64,000 nt of DNA from Lachnospiraceae bacterium (GTDB lineage Bacteria > Bacillota > Clostridia > Lachnospirales > Lachnospiraceae), in the NCBI GenBank assembly GCA_910575565.1, contig CAJTFL010000004.1, forward strand, positions 124,001 through 188,000, given 5' to 3'. The translations under genes and the position numbers were made by a program. A model generated the notes under the pieces. It was not told where the DNA came from. It made no database searches and was given only the letters and a program-made list of their open reading frames with translations. Positions 47,695 through 56,811 of the stretch are shown piece after piece (the first letter of the stretch is position 1; each line of letters opens with the position of its first letter).

Positions 47695-49821
47695 ATGAAA
47701 GTATCTACCCAAACCGTGGCGCTGACCTACCCTGTTGCAGTAGAGCCCACGGCCGTTATTGCAGGTTTCCCGGTGAGGCCGGGGCTATTTGACACCAACG
47801 GCGCCATGGCGCTGGAGGACGGCGTCAATTTCACTATCCACACCTGTTACGGCACAAGCTGCGAACTTCTCCTCTTCCACTTGGGAAGCGACCAGCCCTA
47901 CGCCGTGATTCCCTTCCCCGAATCCTACCGGGTAGGGGATGTTTACTCTATGATTGTATTTGGCTTAAAGATCGAAGAGTTCGAATACGCTTACCGGATC
48001 GATGGCCCTTACGACCCGAAAAACGGGCTGATTTTCAACAAAAATTCCATCCTCTTAGATCCTTACGCCCGCACCGTTACCGGTCAGAAGGACTGGGGCG
48101 TCAAGAAAGATCACTTTTACCATGCAAGGGTGGTAAAGGATACCTTTGACTGGGGTGAGACTCCCCAATCCACTAAAGAGTTAAGCGATCTGGTCATCTA
48201 CGAGCTTCATGTGCGGGGTTTTACCAAGCACCATACCTCCGGCGTAACCCACAAGGGCACGTTTGCCGGACTTATGGAAAAAATCCCCTATTTGAAGGAG
48301 CTGGGGATCAACGCCGTGGAGCTGATGCCCATTTTTGAATTTGATGAAAACATGAACGCCCGGGAAATTGACGGGAAAAAGCTTTTAGACTACTGGGGCT
48401 ACAACACCGTAGGATTTTTCGCCCCCAATACCAGCTATTCCGCATCAAAGGAGCGGAACCGGGAAGGCCAGGAGCTAAAAGAATTGATCCGCGCCCTCCA
48501 TGACAATAACATCGAAGTGATCCTGGACGTGGTGTTTAACCACACCGCCGAGGGCAACGAAAAAGGCCCCTCCTTCTGCTTTAAGGGGCTGGACAACAAG
48601 GTTTACTATATGCTGACGCCCGACGGCCACTACTATAATTTCAGCGGCTGCGGCAACACCTTAAACTGCAACCATCCCGTAGTCCATCAGCTGATCCTGG
48701 AATGCCTCCGCTACTGGACCATCAATTACCGGGTGGACGGCTTCCGCTTTGACTTAGCCAGCATCCTGGGACGAAACGAGGACGGTTCCCCGATGAACAA
48801 CCCGCCCCTTCTGCGCAGCTTAGCCTTCGATCCGCTGTTAGCCAACGTTAAGCTTATCGCCGAAGCATGGGATGCGGGAGGGATGTACCAGGTAGGCAGC
48901 TTCCCCGCCGCCAAGCGGTGGGCCGAGTGGAACGGGCGCTACCGGGATGCCATCCGGGGATTTTTAAAAGGAGATAACTGGGAATCCTGGGCCGCCACCT
49001 GGAGCATATCCGGATCCGGCGACCTATACGGCGGCTTCTCCCCCGATTACGACGGAGATTATGCCGGTTACAATTCCTGCATTAATTTCCTTACCTGCCA
49101 TGACGGGTTTACCCTCCATGATCTCTATTCCTACAATGAAAAGCACAATGAAGCAAACGGCTGGGACAATACCGACGGAGCCAGTGACAACCGCAGCTGG
49201 AACTGCGGCGCAGAAGGGGAAACCGACAACCAGGAGGTTCTTTTCCTGCGCAACCGGATGATCCGCAATGCCTGCGCAGTACTTTTGTGCAGCCGGGGAA
49301 CGCCTATGTTCCTGGCCGGCGATGAATTCGGCAACACCCAGTACGGCAACAATAACTGCTACTGCCAGGATAACGAGATTTCCTGGCTGGACTGGAGCCT
49401 TTTGGAGAAAAACCGGGATTTATTTGAATTCTTCAAGTTCATGATCAAATTCCGCTTCCAGCACCCGGTAATCCGCAAGCGGCTTTCCAACGCTATATGC
49501 GGCATGGAACCGCTGCGCACCCATAATATCAACGCGGCGGATACCACTATCCCCAGGGATGCCAGGACCTTCGCCGTCAGCTTTGCCGGATACGACCCGG
49601 AAAAAGGGGAGGACGACCTGGTATATGTGGCCGTCAACACCTACTGGAACGACGTCCACATCACCCTGCCGGATCCCATGACGGCGGGCCACTGGCATTT
49701 ATACGTCAATACCTACGGCGACGGGAACGGCCGGTACTGCTACCAGGGCCAAGATGCCGTCCGGATCGACGGGGAATTTATCATGCGTCCCAGATCCGTA
49801 GCCGTTTTTGCCGTAAAATAA
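47695..49821 (+). CDS. glgX: Glycogen debranching enzyme (GlgX/isoamylase type)
   Basis: A 708-residue GH13 enzyme. An N-terminal CBM48-like domain (about 1-140) precedes the catalytic barrel. The barrel has the conserved regions DVVFNHTAEG (region I), GFRFDLASILG (region II with the nucleophile Asp), AEAWDAGG (region III Glu) and FLTCHDGFTLHDL (region IV). It cleaves alpha-1,6 branches of glycogen or maltodextrin in the cytoplasm. No signal peptide. GAAAGGAGG precedes ATG. Monocistronic: a strong terminator follows at 49872. Other glycogen genes are not in the window. Confidence 0.93.
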   Translation: MKVSTQTVALTYPVAVEPTAVIAGFPVRPGLFDTNGAMALEDGVNFTIHTCYGTSCELLLFHLGSDQPYAVIPFPESYRVGDVYSMIVFGLKIEEFEYAYRIDGPYDPKNGLIFNKNSILLDPYARTVTGQKDWGVKKDHFYHARVVKDTFDWGETPQSTKELSDLVIYELHVRGFTKHHTSGVTHKGTFAGLMEKIPYLKELGINAVELMPIFEFDENMNAREIDGKKLLDYWGYNTVGFFAPNTSYSASKERNREGQELKELIRALHDNNIEVILDVVFNHTAEGNEKGPSFCFKGLDNKVYYMLTPDGHYYNFSGCGNTLNCNHPVVHQLILECLRYWTINYRVDGFRFDLASILGRNEDGSPMNNPPLLRSLAFDPLLANVKLIAEAWDAGGMYQVGSFPAAKRWAEWNGRYRDAIRGFLKGDNWESWAATWSISGSGDLYGGFSPDYDGDYAGYNSCINFLTCHDGFTLHDLYSYNEKHNEANGWDNTDGASDNRSWNCGAEGETDNQEVLFLRNRMIRNACAVLLCSRGTPMFLAGDEFGNTQYGNNNCYCQDNEISWLDWSLLEKNRDLFEFFKFMIKFRFQHPVIRKRLSNAICGMEPLRTHNINAADTTIPRDARTFAVSFAGYDPEKGEDDLVYVAVNTYWNDVHITLPDPMTAGHWHLYVNTYGDGNGRYCYQGQDAVRIDGEFIMRPRSVAVFAVK

Positions 49822-49871
49822 CCCTTTTGCCTGCCAAATTGCCAAGGGACAAACCGGCAGCCCCCTATCCA

Positions 49872-49907
49872 AGCCCGCCGCGGCAGCAAAAGCCCCGGCG
49901 GGCTTTT
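49872..49907 (+). terminator. glgX terminator
   Basis: Stem AGCCCGCCG/CGGCGGGCT (49872-49880, 49896-49904) followed by TTTTG, between two convergent genes. Confidence 0.8.
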
Positions 49908-49930
49908 GCGTCCACACCTGTCCGCACCGC

Positions 49931-50782
49931 TTATTTTTGCAGGCATTCCTTTGGCGTCCTCCCAAATTCCCGCTTGAATACCTTCAGGAAATTAGAATAA
50001 TCACTGAACCCTGACGCAAAGCAGGCCTCCGTGGCCAGATGCCCCGCCCGCAAAAGGTTGTGGGCCAAAATCAGCCTTTTTTTCACAATATATTGGTACA
50101 GGGACAGGCCGGTAAACTGCCGGAACTGGCGGCTTAAATGATACTTGCTGGTGTAAAACCGGCTGGAAAGCTGATCCAGGGTTAATTCGCTGGCAAGGTT
50201 CGTATTGATATAGGCAATAAGCTGGTTAATCTTTTTATTTTCCGTGATGTCATTTTTGATCAGACCAGGGGGATTGTAATACGCACGGCAGATGTGCACC
50301 AAAAATTCCGTCAGGTATACGCCTGCAAGAGTTCCGCTTCCCACCTCGCTGCTGCACTTTGCCTGGGATATTTTCGCGCATAGCTGCTTTAGCAGTGAAA
50401 AGGTAGCGCTGTCGGGCCTAATCAGGCGGTAATCCTTCAAGGCGGCGTCCCTAAAGCCGGCAGAAAGATCTTCCCCACAGAATTCCTTTAGATGGTCAAA
50501 AAAATTCTCCTCCAGCCAGATCACAATCCGCTCATAGGGCTTGCCCGGACGGATATCCGGGCGGTGGATATCCGAACAGCTGGTCAGCAAAATATCCCCA
50601 GGGCGCAGGGCATAAGTTTTCCCTTCAATAATATAGTCCACGTCCCCGGACAAAAAGAAAAAAATTTCATAAAATGAATGCTGGTGGAAACCCACCACCG
50701 GCGGCGTTTCATTGTAGGCATGGTGATATTCATAGTTCCGTTCCAGCATGATCTGCCTTGGATCAAACTTTTCTTTATCCAT
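49931..50782 (-). CDS. AraC-family transcriptional regulator
   Basis: A 283-residue regulator with an N-terminal cupin (GFHQHSFYEIFFFLSGDVDYII, about residues 28-50) and a C-terminal pair of HTH motifs (LTLDQLSSRFYTSKYHLSRQFRQFTG and HLATEACFASGFSDYSNFLKVFKREFG). It is divergent from the TRAP operon that starts 235 nt away and is likely its activator, responding to the imported acid sugar or its catabolite. Of two in-frame ATGs 12 nt apart, 50780-50782 was chosen, though neither ribosome-binding site is ideal. Confidence 0.9.
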   Translation of the reverse strand: MDKEKFDPRQIMLERNYEYHHAYNETPPVVGFHQHSFYEIFFFLSGDVDYIIEGKTYALRPGDILLTSCSDIHRPDIRPGKPYERIVIWLEENFFDHLKEFCGEDLSAGFRDAALKDYRLIRPDSATFSLLKQLCAKISQAKCSSEVGSGTLAGVYLTEFLVHICRAYYNPPGLIKNDITENKKINQLIAYINTNLASELTLDQLSSRFYTSKYHLSRQFRQFTGLSLYQYIVKKRLILAHNLLRAGHLATEACFASGFSDYSNFLKVFKREFGRTPKECLQK

Positions 50783-50844
50783 TTTTAACAACATCCTTTT
50801 CCCGAAAACCAATATTTTTTTGCAAAAAATCTTTTCCTCTCCAT

Positions 50845-50873
50845 ATAATATAGCAAGATTTACCATATTTCAA
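50845..50873 (-). promoter_or_regulatory. Promoter of the AraC-family gene
   Basis: Minus strand TTGAAA (50868-50873), 17-nt spacer, TATTAT (50845-50850). It sits in the divergent region with the TRAP operon, where AraC-type operators would be expected. Confidence 0.55.
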
Positions 50874-50952
50874 GCAAGAATGACAAAGTATGGAAGATTT
50901 TTTTTTGGTATGATAGTATCAACAAAACCGGTTTCGTTAATTTCAAGATACC

Positions 50953-50992
50953 AGGGCCAAAAGGCCAAAAAACCTTTTGACCCCAACATCAT
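50953..50992 (-). repeat. Dispersed palindrome, GGGGTCAAAA family (copy 2)
   Basis: On the minus strand GATGTTGGGGTCAAAAGG continues into TTTTTTGGCC. Nearly identical to 56860-56891, with divergence at the end (GGCC instead of GACC). It lies about 25 nt upstream of the dctP ribosome-binding site. Confidence 0.7.
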
Positions 50993-51017
50993 TCCAATAA
51001 ACAAGGAGGAGGATAAC

Positions 51018-52049
51018 ATGAAACAATGTCGCAGGGTGCTTGCCGCACTGGCCGGTGTAAGTGTATTGGCCGCCTCGCTGTCCGGCTGCGGTGCAAATGG
51101 GGGAGACAACCGCCGGATCATAAGGGTGGGGCACAACCAGGCCACCGACCATCCTACCAACATTGCGCTGATGGCTTTTGAAGAGTACATTGAAAGCAAG
51201 CTGGGGGACAAGTATAATGTAGAAGTGTATCCCAGTGAACTTTTAGGTTCGCAGACGGATATGGTTCAGCTGACCCAGACCGGGGCGATTGATTTCTGCG
51301 TGGCAAGCAATTCCATCCTGGAAACCTTTTCAGAGAACTATACCCTGTTTAATATGCCCTATTTGTTCGCGTCGGCAAAGGCCTACCACGCTTCCATGGA
51401 CGACCCGGAAGTGGTGGATCCCATTTTTGAGTCAACCACCCAGGCCGGCTTCCAGGCCGTAACCTGGATCGATGCCGGAACCAGGAACTTTTATACCGTA
51501 GCTACGCCCATTGAATCGCCCGCAGATCTTAAGGGCTTAAAGATCCGCGTACAGCAGTCTCCCACGAACGTGCAGATGATGGATCTGCTGGGCGGTTCCG
51601 CTACCCCCATGGGCTTTGGCGAGGTGTACACGGCCCTGCAGTCAAAGGTAATCGACGGGGCGGAAAATAATGAGATGGCCTTGACCTCCAACGGCCACGG
51701 GGACGTATGCAAATACTACTCTTATGATATGCACCAGATGATCCCGGATATTTTAATCGGCAACTGCAGCTTCTTAAACGATCTGCCCCAGGATGAGCGG
51801 GAAATCTTCGAGGAAGGGTTTAAGCTGGTTAACACGGTAGAGAGGGAGGAATGGGTAAAGGCAGTAGAAGCCGCAAAGGACAAGGCGGCAAATGAACAAG
51901 GAGTCACGTTCCTTTACCCGGATACCAAGCCGTTCCAGGATATCTGCCTGCCTATGCATGAAACCATATTAAAACAGTACCCTGACCTGGCTCCTGTCTA
52001 TGAGAAGATCCAGGCATACAATGGACAGTATCCATCAGAAGCAGAGTAG
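51018..52049 (+). CDS. dctP: TRAP transporter substrate-binding protein
   Basis: A 343-residue extracytoplasmic solute-binding lipoprotein of the DctP family. The signal with lipobox ends AASLSGCGA. The mature protein begins with VGHNQATDHPTNIALMAFEEYI, and further contains the ligand-site arginine in GLKIRVQQSPTNVQMMDLLGG, matching organic-acid binding TRAP proteins. AAGGAGGAGGATAAC precedes the ATG at 51018; longer frames are unsupported. It leads the dctPQM-uxuA operon, so the ligand is probably a hexuronate or aldonate. Confidence 0.93.
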   Translation: MKQCRRVLAALAGVSVLAASLSGCGANGGDNRRIIRVGHNQATDHPTNIALMAFEEYIESKLGDKYNVEVYPSELLGSQTDMVQLTQTGAIDFCVASNSILETFSENYTLFNMPYLFASAKAYHASMDDPEVVDPIFESTTQAGFQAVTWIDAGTRNFYTVATPIESPADLKGLKIRVQQSPTNVQMMDLLGGSATPMGFGEVYTALQSKVIDGAENNEMALTSNGHGDVCKYYSYDMHQMIPDILIGNCSFLNDLPQDEREIFEEGFKLVNTVEREEWVKAVEAAKDKAANEQGVTFLYPDTKPFQDICLPMHETILKQYPDLAPVYEKIQAYNGQYPSEAE

Positions 52050-52061
52050 GAGGTGCAGCAG

Positions 52062-52550
52062 ATGAGAATGCTTCGTAATACAATTACCCATATCTTAAAT
52101 GGATTAGCCGGGATCAGCTTCCTGGTCATGGTTATCCTCACCTGTTGGCAAGTATTCACCAGATACATCTTACAGGATCCCTCTACCTGGTCGGAAGAGC
52201 TGGTGGGATACCTGTTTGCCTGGGCAAGCCTGCTTGGGGCATCGATTGTCACCAGCGAGCGGGGCCATATGAACATTCCTATTATCGTGGAAAAATTTGG
52301 AGCCAGTGGGCAAAGGCTGTTAAACTGCTTAGGGGAAGTGATTGCCTTTTTATTCTCCGCCACAATCCTGGTATTTGGCGGCATCCAGATCACCACCCTG
52401 GCCATGGGGCAGATGACCTCGTCCCTTGGGGTTCCCATTGGCGTTTTCTATATTATCCTTCCCCTTTGCGGCGTACTGAATATGTTTTACACCATCTTAA
52501 ACATAGCTGACATCCTAAAAGGGCAAACAAGTGAAAAGGAGGCGGCGTAA
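52062..52550 (+). CDS. dctQ: TRAP transporter small permease
   Basis: A 162-residue membrane protein with four helices, the DctQ family. The pattern RYILQDPSTWSEELVGYLFAWASLLGAS is typical of the family. It helps the large permease. ATG at 52062 with AGGAGG 8 nt upstream, 12 nt after dctP. Confidence 0.92.
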   Translation: MRMLRNTITHILNGLAGISFLVMVILTCWQVFTRYILQDPSTWSEELVGYLFAWASLLGASIVTSERGHMNIPIIVEKFGASGQRLLNCLGEVIAFLFSATILVFGGIQITTLAMGQMTSSLGVPIGVFYIILPLCGVLNMFYTILNIADILKGQTSEKEAA

Positions 52551-53852
52551 ATGGCAATACAATCCTTACTGATCATCCTTCTTGTGATGCTGGTTCTGCT
52601 GGCATTTGGCGTCCCCATTGCATATTCTATCGGCATCGCCGCGTTAACGGCGATTTTGCAGACCGTCCCCCTGGATGTGTCGGTGGTCACTGCGGCACAG
52701 AGAACCTTTGTGGGAATGAGCAAATTCAGCCTGACGGCAATCCCCTTTTTCATCCTGGCCGGGAACCTGATGAACCAGGGTGGCATCGCAAAGCGCCTTG
52801 TGGATTTTGTCATGGCAATCTTAGGAAAGCTCCCCGGGGCTCTGCTGGTGACAAACGCCGGGGCAAACGCCCTTTTTGGAGCCATCTCCGGCTCTGCCTC
52901 TGCGGCAGCGGCGGCGGTAGGCAGCATGGTCAAAGAGGGTGAAGAGGAACTGGGCTATGATCCGGCTCTCTGCGCCGCCACCAACGGGGCATCGGCGCCA
53001 TCAGGCCTTTTGATCCCGCCCTCCAACGCGCTGATCACCTACTCCCTGGCCTCCGGCGGGACTTCAGTAGCCGCCCTGTTCCTTGGGGGGTATATCCCCG
53101 GCGTTTTATGGGCCTTATGCTGCGTAGTCGTCGCCGTAATCATCGCAAAGCGGAAAGGCTACAGCGGCACGCCCGGGAAATATAACTGGAAAAACCTTGG
53201 CACGGCAACCATCCGCGCCCTGCCCGCCTTATCCCTGATCGTTATCGTCATCGGCGGCATCGTCATCGGCGTGTTTACCGCCACGGAAGGCTCGGCCATT
53301 GCCGTGGTGTATGCGCTGATCCTGGGCATCCTTTACCGGAACATTACGGTAAAATCCTTTTGGAAAATCCTGGTGGACAGCGCCAAGATGAGCGGCATGG
53401 TGGTTTTCCTTATCGGCGTGTCCAACATCCTTGGCTGGGTTATGGCTTTTATGCAGATCCCCCAGGCTGTTTCCGCGGCGCTTTTAGGCCTGACTAATAA
53501 CTATATTGCAATCCTGCTGATTATGAATGTGATTCTGCTGATTGCAGGCACATTTATGGACGTAACACCGGCGATTTTAATCTTTACGCCCCTGTTCCTG
53601 CCCATTGTAAAAACCTTCGGTATGCATCCGGTGCATTTCGGCCTGATCCTGGTTTATAACCTGTGCATCGGGAATATTACGCCGCCTGTAGGAAATACCT
53701 TGTTTGTCGCCATAAAAGTTGGGAATACTACTTTGGCAAAGACAATCCCTTATATGCTTTTGTACTACGCCGCAATTTTAGTCGGCTTGCTGCTGGTAAC
53801 TTACCTGCCGTTTTTGAGCACAGGCTTGCCCATGGCAGCAGGGTTAATATAA
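52551..53852 (+). CDS. dctM: TRAP transporter large permease
   Basis: A 433-residue ion-coupled permease of the DctM family with about twelve hydrophobic segments. Motifs: FGVPIAYSIGIAAL, FFILAGNLMNQGGIAKRLVDF, GAISGSASAAAAAVGSMV, and PSGLLIPPSN; near the C-terminus ITPPVGNTLFVA. It starts directly after the dctQ stop codon (TAA|ATG) behind AAAAGGAGGCG, so coupling is strong. Uptake uses the membrane sodium or proton gradient. Confidence 0.95.
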   Translation: MAIQSLLIILLVMLVLLAFGVPIAYSIGIAALTAILQTVPLDVSVVTAAQRTFVGMSKFSLTAIPFFILAGNLMNQGGIAKRLVDFVMAILGKLPGALLVTNAGANALFGAISGSASAAAAAVGSMVKEGEEELGYDPALCAATNGASAPSGLLIPPSNALITYSLASGGTSVAALFLGGYIPGVLWALCCVVVAVIIAKRKGYSGTPGKYNWKNLGTATIRALPALSLIVIVIGGIVIGVFTATEGSAIAVVYALILGILYRNITVKSFWKILVDSAKMSGMVVFLIGVSNILGWVMAFMQIPQAVSAALLGLTNNYIAILLIMNVILLIAGTFMDVTPAILIFTPLFLPIVKTFGMHPVHFGLILVYNLCIGNITPPVGNTLFVAIKVGNTTLAKTIPYMLLYYAAILVGLLLVTYLPFLSTGLPMAAGLI

Positions 53853-53871
53853 CATAAGGAGGAAATAATTT

Positions 53872-54954
53872 ATGCAGATGACATGGCGCTGGTATGGTGA
53901 AGGAAACGACAGCATCACACCGGAAATGATCAAGCAGATCCCAGGAGTAACCGGCCTCGTTTGGGCGCTCCACGACAAGCAGCCCGGAGAAGTATGGGAG
54001 GTTGAGGAAATCGAGAAGGTACGCCAGAGGATTGAGGGCGCAGGCTTTAACATGGATGTGGTGGAAAGCGTAAACGTCCATGACGACATTAAGATCGGCC
54101 TCCCCACAAGGGACAAGTATATTGAGAACTACAAAACCACCCTTCGGAACCTGGCAAAGTTTGGGGTCAAGGTTGTCACCTATAACTTCATGCCCATATT
54201 TGACTGGACCAGGACGGATCTGTTCCATCCCTTAGAGGACGGCTCTACCGCCCTGTTTTATGAAAAAAGCCGCATCCAGGACGATTACCGGGAGATGGCG
54301 GATTATATCTTAAAAAATTTAAAAGGCATGACCTTCCCAGGCTGGGAACCGGAGCGGATGGCAAAGCTGGATGAACTTTTTGAAGCCTATAAGCCAGTGA
54401 CGAAGGAAAAATTGTGGGAAAACTTAAAATACTTCCTGGAAGCCCTGATGCCTACCTGCCACGAAACCGGAATCAAGATGGCTATCCATCAGGATGATCC
54501 GCCGTGGGATATCTTCGGGATCCCCAGGCTCCTGTGCGATAAGGAAGCCATCGGCCGCTTCCTTAGCATGGTAGACGACGAGTACAACTGCCTGTGCCTA
54601 TGCTCCGGCTCCTTAGGCGCAAACCCGAAAAACAACGTGGCAGACATTGTGCGGACTTACTGTGACCGCATAGCCTTTGCCCATATCCGCAACGTGCGCC
54701 ACTATCCCAACGGCGACTTTACGGAGGCTTCCCACAGGGATTGCGACGGCGACACCGGCATCCTGGAAATCATGAAAGCTTACCACGACTGCGGCTACAC
54801 CGGTTATGCCCGTCCTGACCATGGCCGCCATATCTGGGGGGAGGAAAGCTCCTGCCGCCCAGGCTACGGCCTTTACGACCGCGCCCTGGGAATCATGTAT
54901 CTGTGGGGCTGCTGGGATATGCTGGAAAGAGTTGACGGGAAGGTTGGAAAATAA
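53872..54954 (+). CDS. uxuA: Mannonate dehydratase
   Basis: A 360-residue metal-dependent dehydratase turning D-mannonate into 2-keto-3-deoxygluconate in the hexuronate pathway. Family signatures: MTWRWYGEGNDSITPEMIKQ, YNFMPIFDWTRTDL, MAIHQDDPPWDIFGIPRL and CLCSGSLGANPKN; further H in HIRNVRHYPNG near the end and ARPDHGRHIWGE. Histidines and Cys in these motifs bind Mn/Fe. AAGGAGGAAATAATT precedes ATG. It is the last gene of the TRAP operon; a long terminator follows. UxaC, UxuB, KdgK and KdgA are not in the window. Confidence 0.95.
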   Translation: MQMTWRWYGEGNDSITPEMIKQIPGVTGLVWALHDKQPGEVWEVEEIEKVRQRIEGAGFNMDVVESVNVHDDIKIGLPTRDKYIENYKTTLRNLAKFGVKVVTYNFMPIFDWTRTDLFHPLEDGSTALFYEKSRIQDDYREMADYILKNLKGMTFPGWEPERMAKLDELFEAYKPVTKEKLWENLKYFLEALMPTCHETGIKMAIHQDDPPWDIFGIPRLLCDKEAIGRFLSMVDDEYNCLCLCSGSLGANPKNNVADIVRTYCDRIAFAHIRNVRHYPNGDFTEASHRDCDGDTGILEIMKAYHDCGYTGYARPDHGRHIWGEESSCRPGYGLYDRALGIMYLWGCWDMLERVDGKVGK

Positions 54955-55075
54955 AGCTGCCTGCGCCTTGCTGACGGATAAAGCATGGATTAGGATAAAG
55001 CATAGATTGACGAATAACCGGATCCTGCAGATAGGACGCACGGAAAACTAAGGAAAAACTAACGCAAAGCCATAC

Positions 55076-55179
55076 AAAAAAGCTGCTGCAAAATGGTTAA
55101 GTTTTACATCGTATAGCATGGCAGCCAAAATATTCCATCTATATCTTGTAAAACCCCTGCATTTTGCAGCAGCCTTTTT
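55076..55179. terminator. Long bidirectional terminator, GCTGCTGCAAAATG family (copy 3)
   Basis: GCTGCTGCAAAATG (55082-55095) pairs with CATTTTGCAGCAGC (55160-55173); inside, GTTTTACA pairs with TGTAAAAC. A6 on the left and T5 on the right allow termination of both convergent transcripts (uxuA and the carboxypeptidase). Confidence 0.85.
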
Positions 55180-55203
55180 CCGTTACGTTTCAATTTTCGC
55201 GCC

Positions 55204-56760
55204 TTACTGGATCCAGGCTCCGTCGCTCCCTACAGGATACCCGTCAGGAGTAGTGGTGCTTGCCAGCATAACGCCGTCAGGCCCTACATAATACCATTTC
55301 CCGCTGGATGTTACCCAAGTATTTTTCGCCAGAGCCCCGGATGTCCCGAAATAGCACCATTTCTCTCCTGGAAACTTCTTCCACCCAGTCGCCATATATG
55401 CGTTACCCTCTATCCAGTATTCCTTGCCCTCCAGCGTCAGCCACTCCGCCGCCGCCTTCCTGCCGTCTGCCTTTACGTAATACCAGCCCTGGGCATCCTT
55501 CCCCCATCCTCTTTCCTCAGCGTTTCCTGGGCTTGTTCCCTGTCCGTAGGGGCTGGGAGCCTCAGGCGCCGCAGGCTGCCCGGCGCCGCCCTGGCTTTCC
55601 TCCGCCCCTGCCCCTCCCAGCTTTTTTTGGAGCTTTCCCGCTGCCGCCAGGGCAAAGCCGTAATCCAGCATGGAACGGGTATCCGTGTAATGGCTCCCTT
55701 CAGCCTTCATCACCACGGCCACCAGGCGCACCCCGTCCCGCTCCACGCAAGTAACCAGCGTATTTTTCGCCTTCGACGTGTAGCCGGTCTTCCCCCCTAC
55801 CATGCCGGGGTAATAACGGGAATCCGTAGGGTAAAGCATCTTGTGCCCCATGGTAATCACCTTCGCCCCGCTTTTTTGGGTGGCAGGCATCTGATAGGAC
55901 GTAGTAGTGGATATTTTAGACAGCACCGGGTTAGCGTAAGCCGCCCTGGCAATCAGCGCCATATCATAAGGGGTGGTTAAATGGGTGCTGTTATTCAGAC
56001 CGTTAGGGTTGGCAAAATGGGTTCCTGTACAGCCCAGGCTGGCAGCCCTGGCATTCATCATATCCGCAAAAGCTTCCACGCTCCCGGCCATATGCTCCGC
56101 AAGGCCATTGGCTACTTCATTGGCCGATTTCAGCAGCAGGGCATACAAGCACTGCTCCACCGTAAGCTGATCCCCCTTTGCCAGGCTTATGGTCACTGCC
56201 CCCGACTCCAGGTTCGTGGTGGCTGCCTCCGAAAATGTAACCACGTCGCTTAACGCACAGTTTTCTACAGTCAGCAGTGCCGTCATCACCTTGGTAATGC
56301 TGGCCGGGTAAAACTGATTGTGGGCATTCTTTTCAAAAAGAATTTGCCCTGTGGCGCAGTCCAGCAAAACTGCCCCCTCGGCCTCCACCACGGGAAGGGC
56401 GATATCCTGCTGTTGGCCCGCTCCCGCTGTCCCTGCGCCTGTTTGCTGGCCCGCTCCCGCCGTCCCTGCGCCTGCTTGCTGGCCTGTTCCCGCCGTCCCT
56501 GCGCCTGTTTGCTGGCCTGTTCCCGCCGCCCCTGCGCCTGTTTGCTGGCCTGTTCCCGCCGTCCCTCCTGGCCCGGGCTGCTGGCCTGCGCCTGTTTGTT
56601 GTCCCGGCCCGGGCTGCTGGCCCGGATTTGCTCCCCCAGGCAGCCAGGCCGTGCTTCCGCTTAATGGGTTTGGCGGGATAAACTCCTCACCAAATGCCAC
56701 GTTCGTACATAATATGCTCACTAATGCCCCCAAGCAGAGCAGCCGCTTCCCTGTCCTCAT
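55204..56760 (-). CDS. D-alanyl-D-alanine carboxypeptidase (S11) with wall-binding repeats
   Basis: A 518-residue exported enzyme. Signal peptide 1-25 (LLCLGALVSILCTNVAFG), then an unusual Gly/Ala/Gln/Thr/Pro-rich region with 11-residue repeats (GAGTAGTGQQT), then the S11 domain with catalytic Ser and Lys in SITKVM, SANEVAN (SxN) and KTGYTSKAKNT (KTG). It trims the terminal D-Ala of muropeptides. The C-terminus has three choline-binding-type repeats (GWYYVKADGRKAAAEW, MATGWKKFPGEKWCYF, KWYYVGPDGVML). Start at 56760 has GGAGG 8 nt upstream. Second S11 enzyme in this window. Confidence 0.92.
   Translation of the reverse strand: MRTGKRLLCLGALVSILCTNVAFGEEFIPPNPLSGSTAWLPGGANPGQQPGPGQQTGAGQQPGPGGTAGTGQQTGAGAAGTGQQTGAGTAGTGQQAGAGTAGAGQQTGAGTAGAGQQQDIALPVVEAEGAVLLDCATGQILFEKNAHNQFYPASITKVMTALLTVENCALSDVVTFSEAATTNLESGAVTISLAKGDQLTVEQCLYALLLKSANEVANGLAEHMAGSVEAFADMMNARAASLGCTGTHFANPNGLNNSTHLTTPYDMALIARAAYANPVLSKISTTTSYQMPATQKSGAKVITMGHKMLYPTDSRYYPGMVGGKTGYTSKAKNTLVTCVERDGVRLVAVVMKAEGSHYTDTRSMLDYGFALAAAGKLQKKLGGAGAEESQGGAGQPAAPEAPSPYGQGTSPGNAEERGWGKDAQGWYYVKADGRKAAAEWLTLEGKEYWIEGNAYMATGWKKFPGEKWCYFGTSGALAKNTWVTSSGKWYYVGPDGVMLASTTTPDGYPVGSDGAWIQ
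56405..56580. repeat. 33-bp tandem repeats inside the carboxypeptidase gene
   Basis: About five GC-rich units (core CTGTTCCCGCCGTCCCTGCG) encode the GTGQQTGAGTA linker on the minus strand. They also generate long proline/cysteine-rich spurious frames on the plus strand. Confidence 0.85.
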
Positions 56761-56781
56761 TCGTTTATCCTCCAATATCTT

Positions 56782-56811
56782 GATAAAAGGCGCGTCTTTC
56801 GCGCCGTAAAC
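56782..56811. repeat. GGCGCG hairpin repeat (copy 1)
   Basis: GATAAAAGGCGCGTC then TTTCGCGCCGTAAA: a GGCGC/GCGCC hairpin. A second copy is at 57187-57216. It lies in the leader of the carboxypeptidase gene. Confidence 0.7.

Noticed and set aside
56318..56809. Cys/Pro/Ala-rich plus-strand frames opposite the carboxypeptidase repeats
   Set aside because: Shadow of the 33-bp repeats; no ribosome-binding site and no family match.
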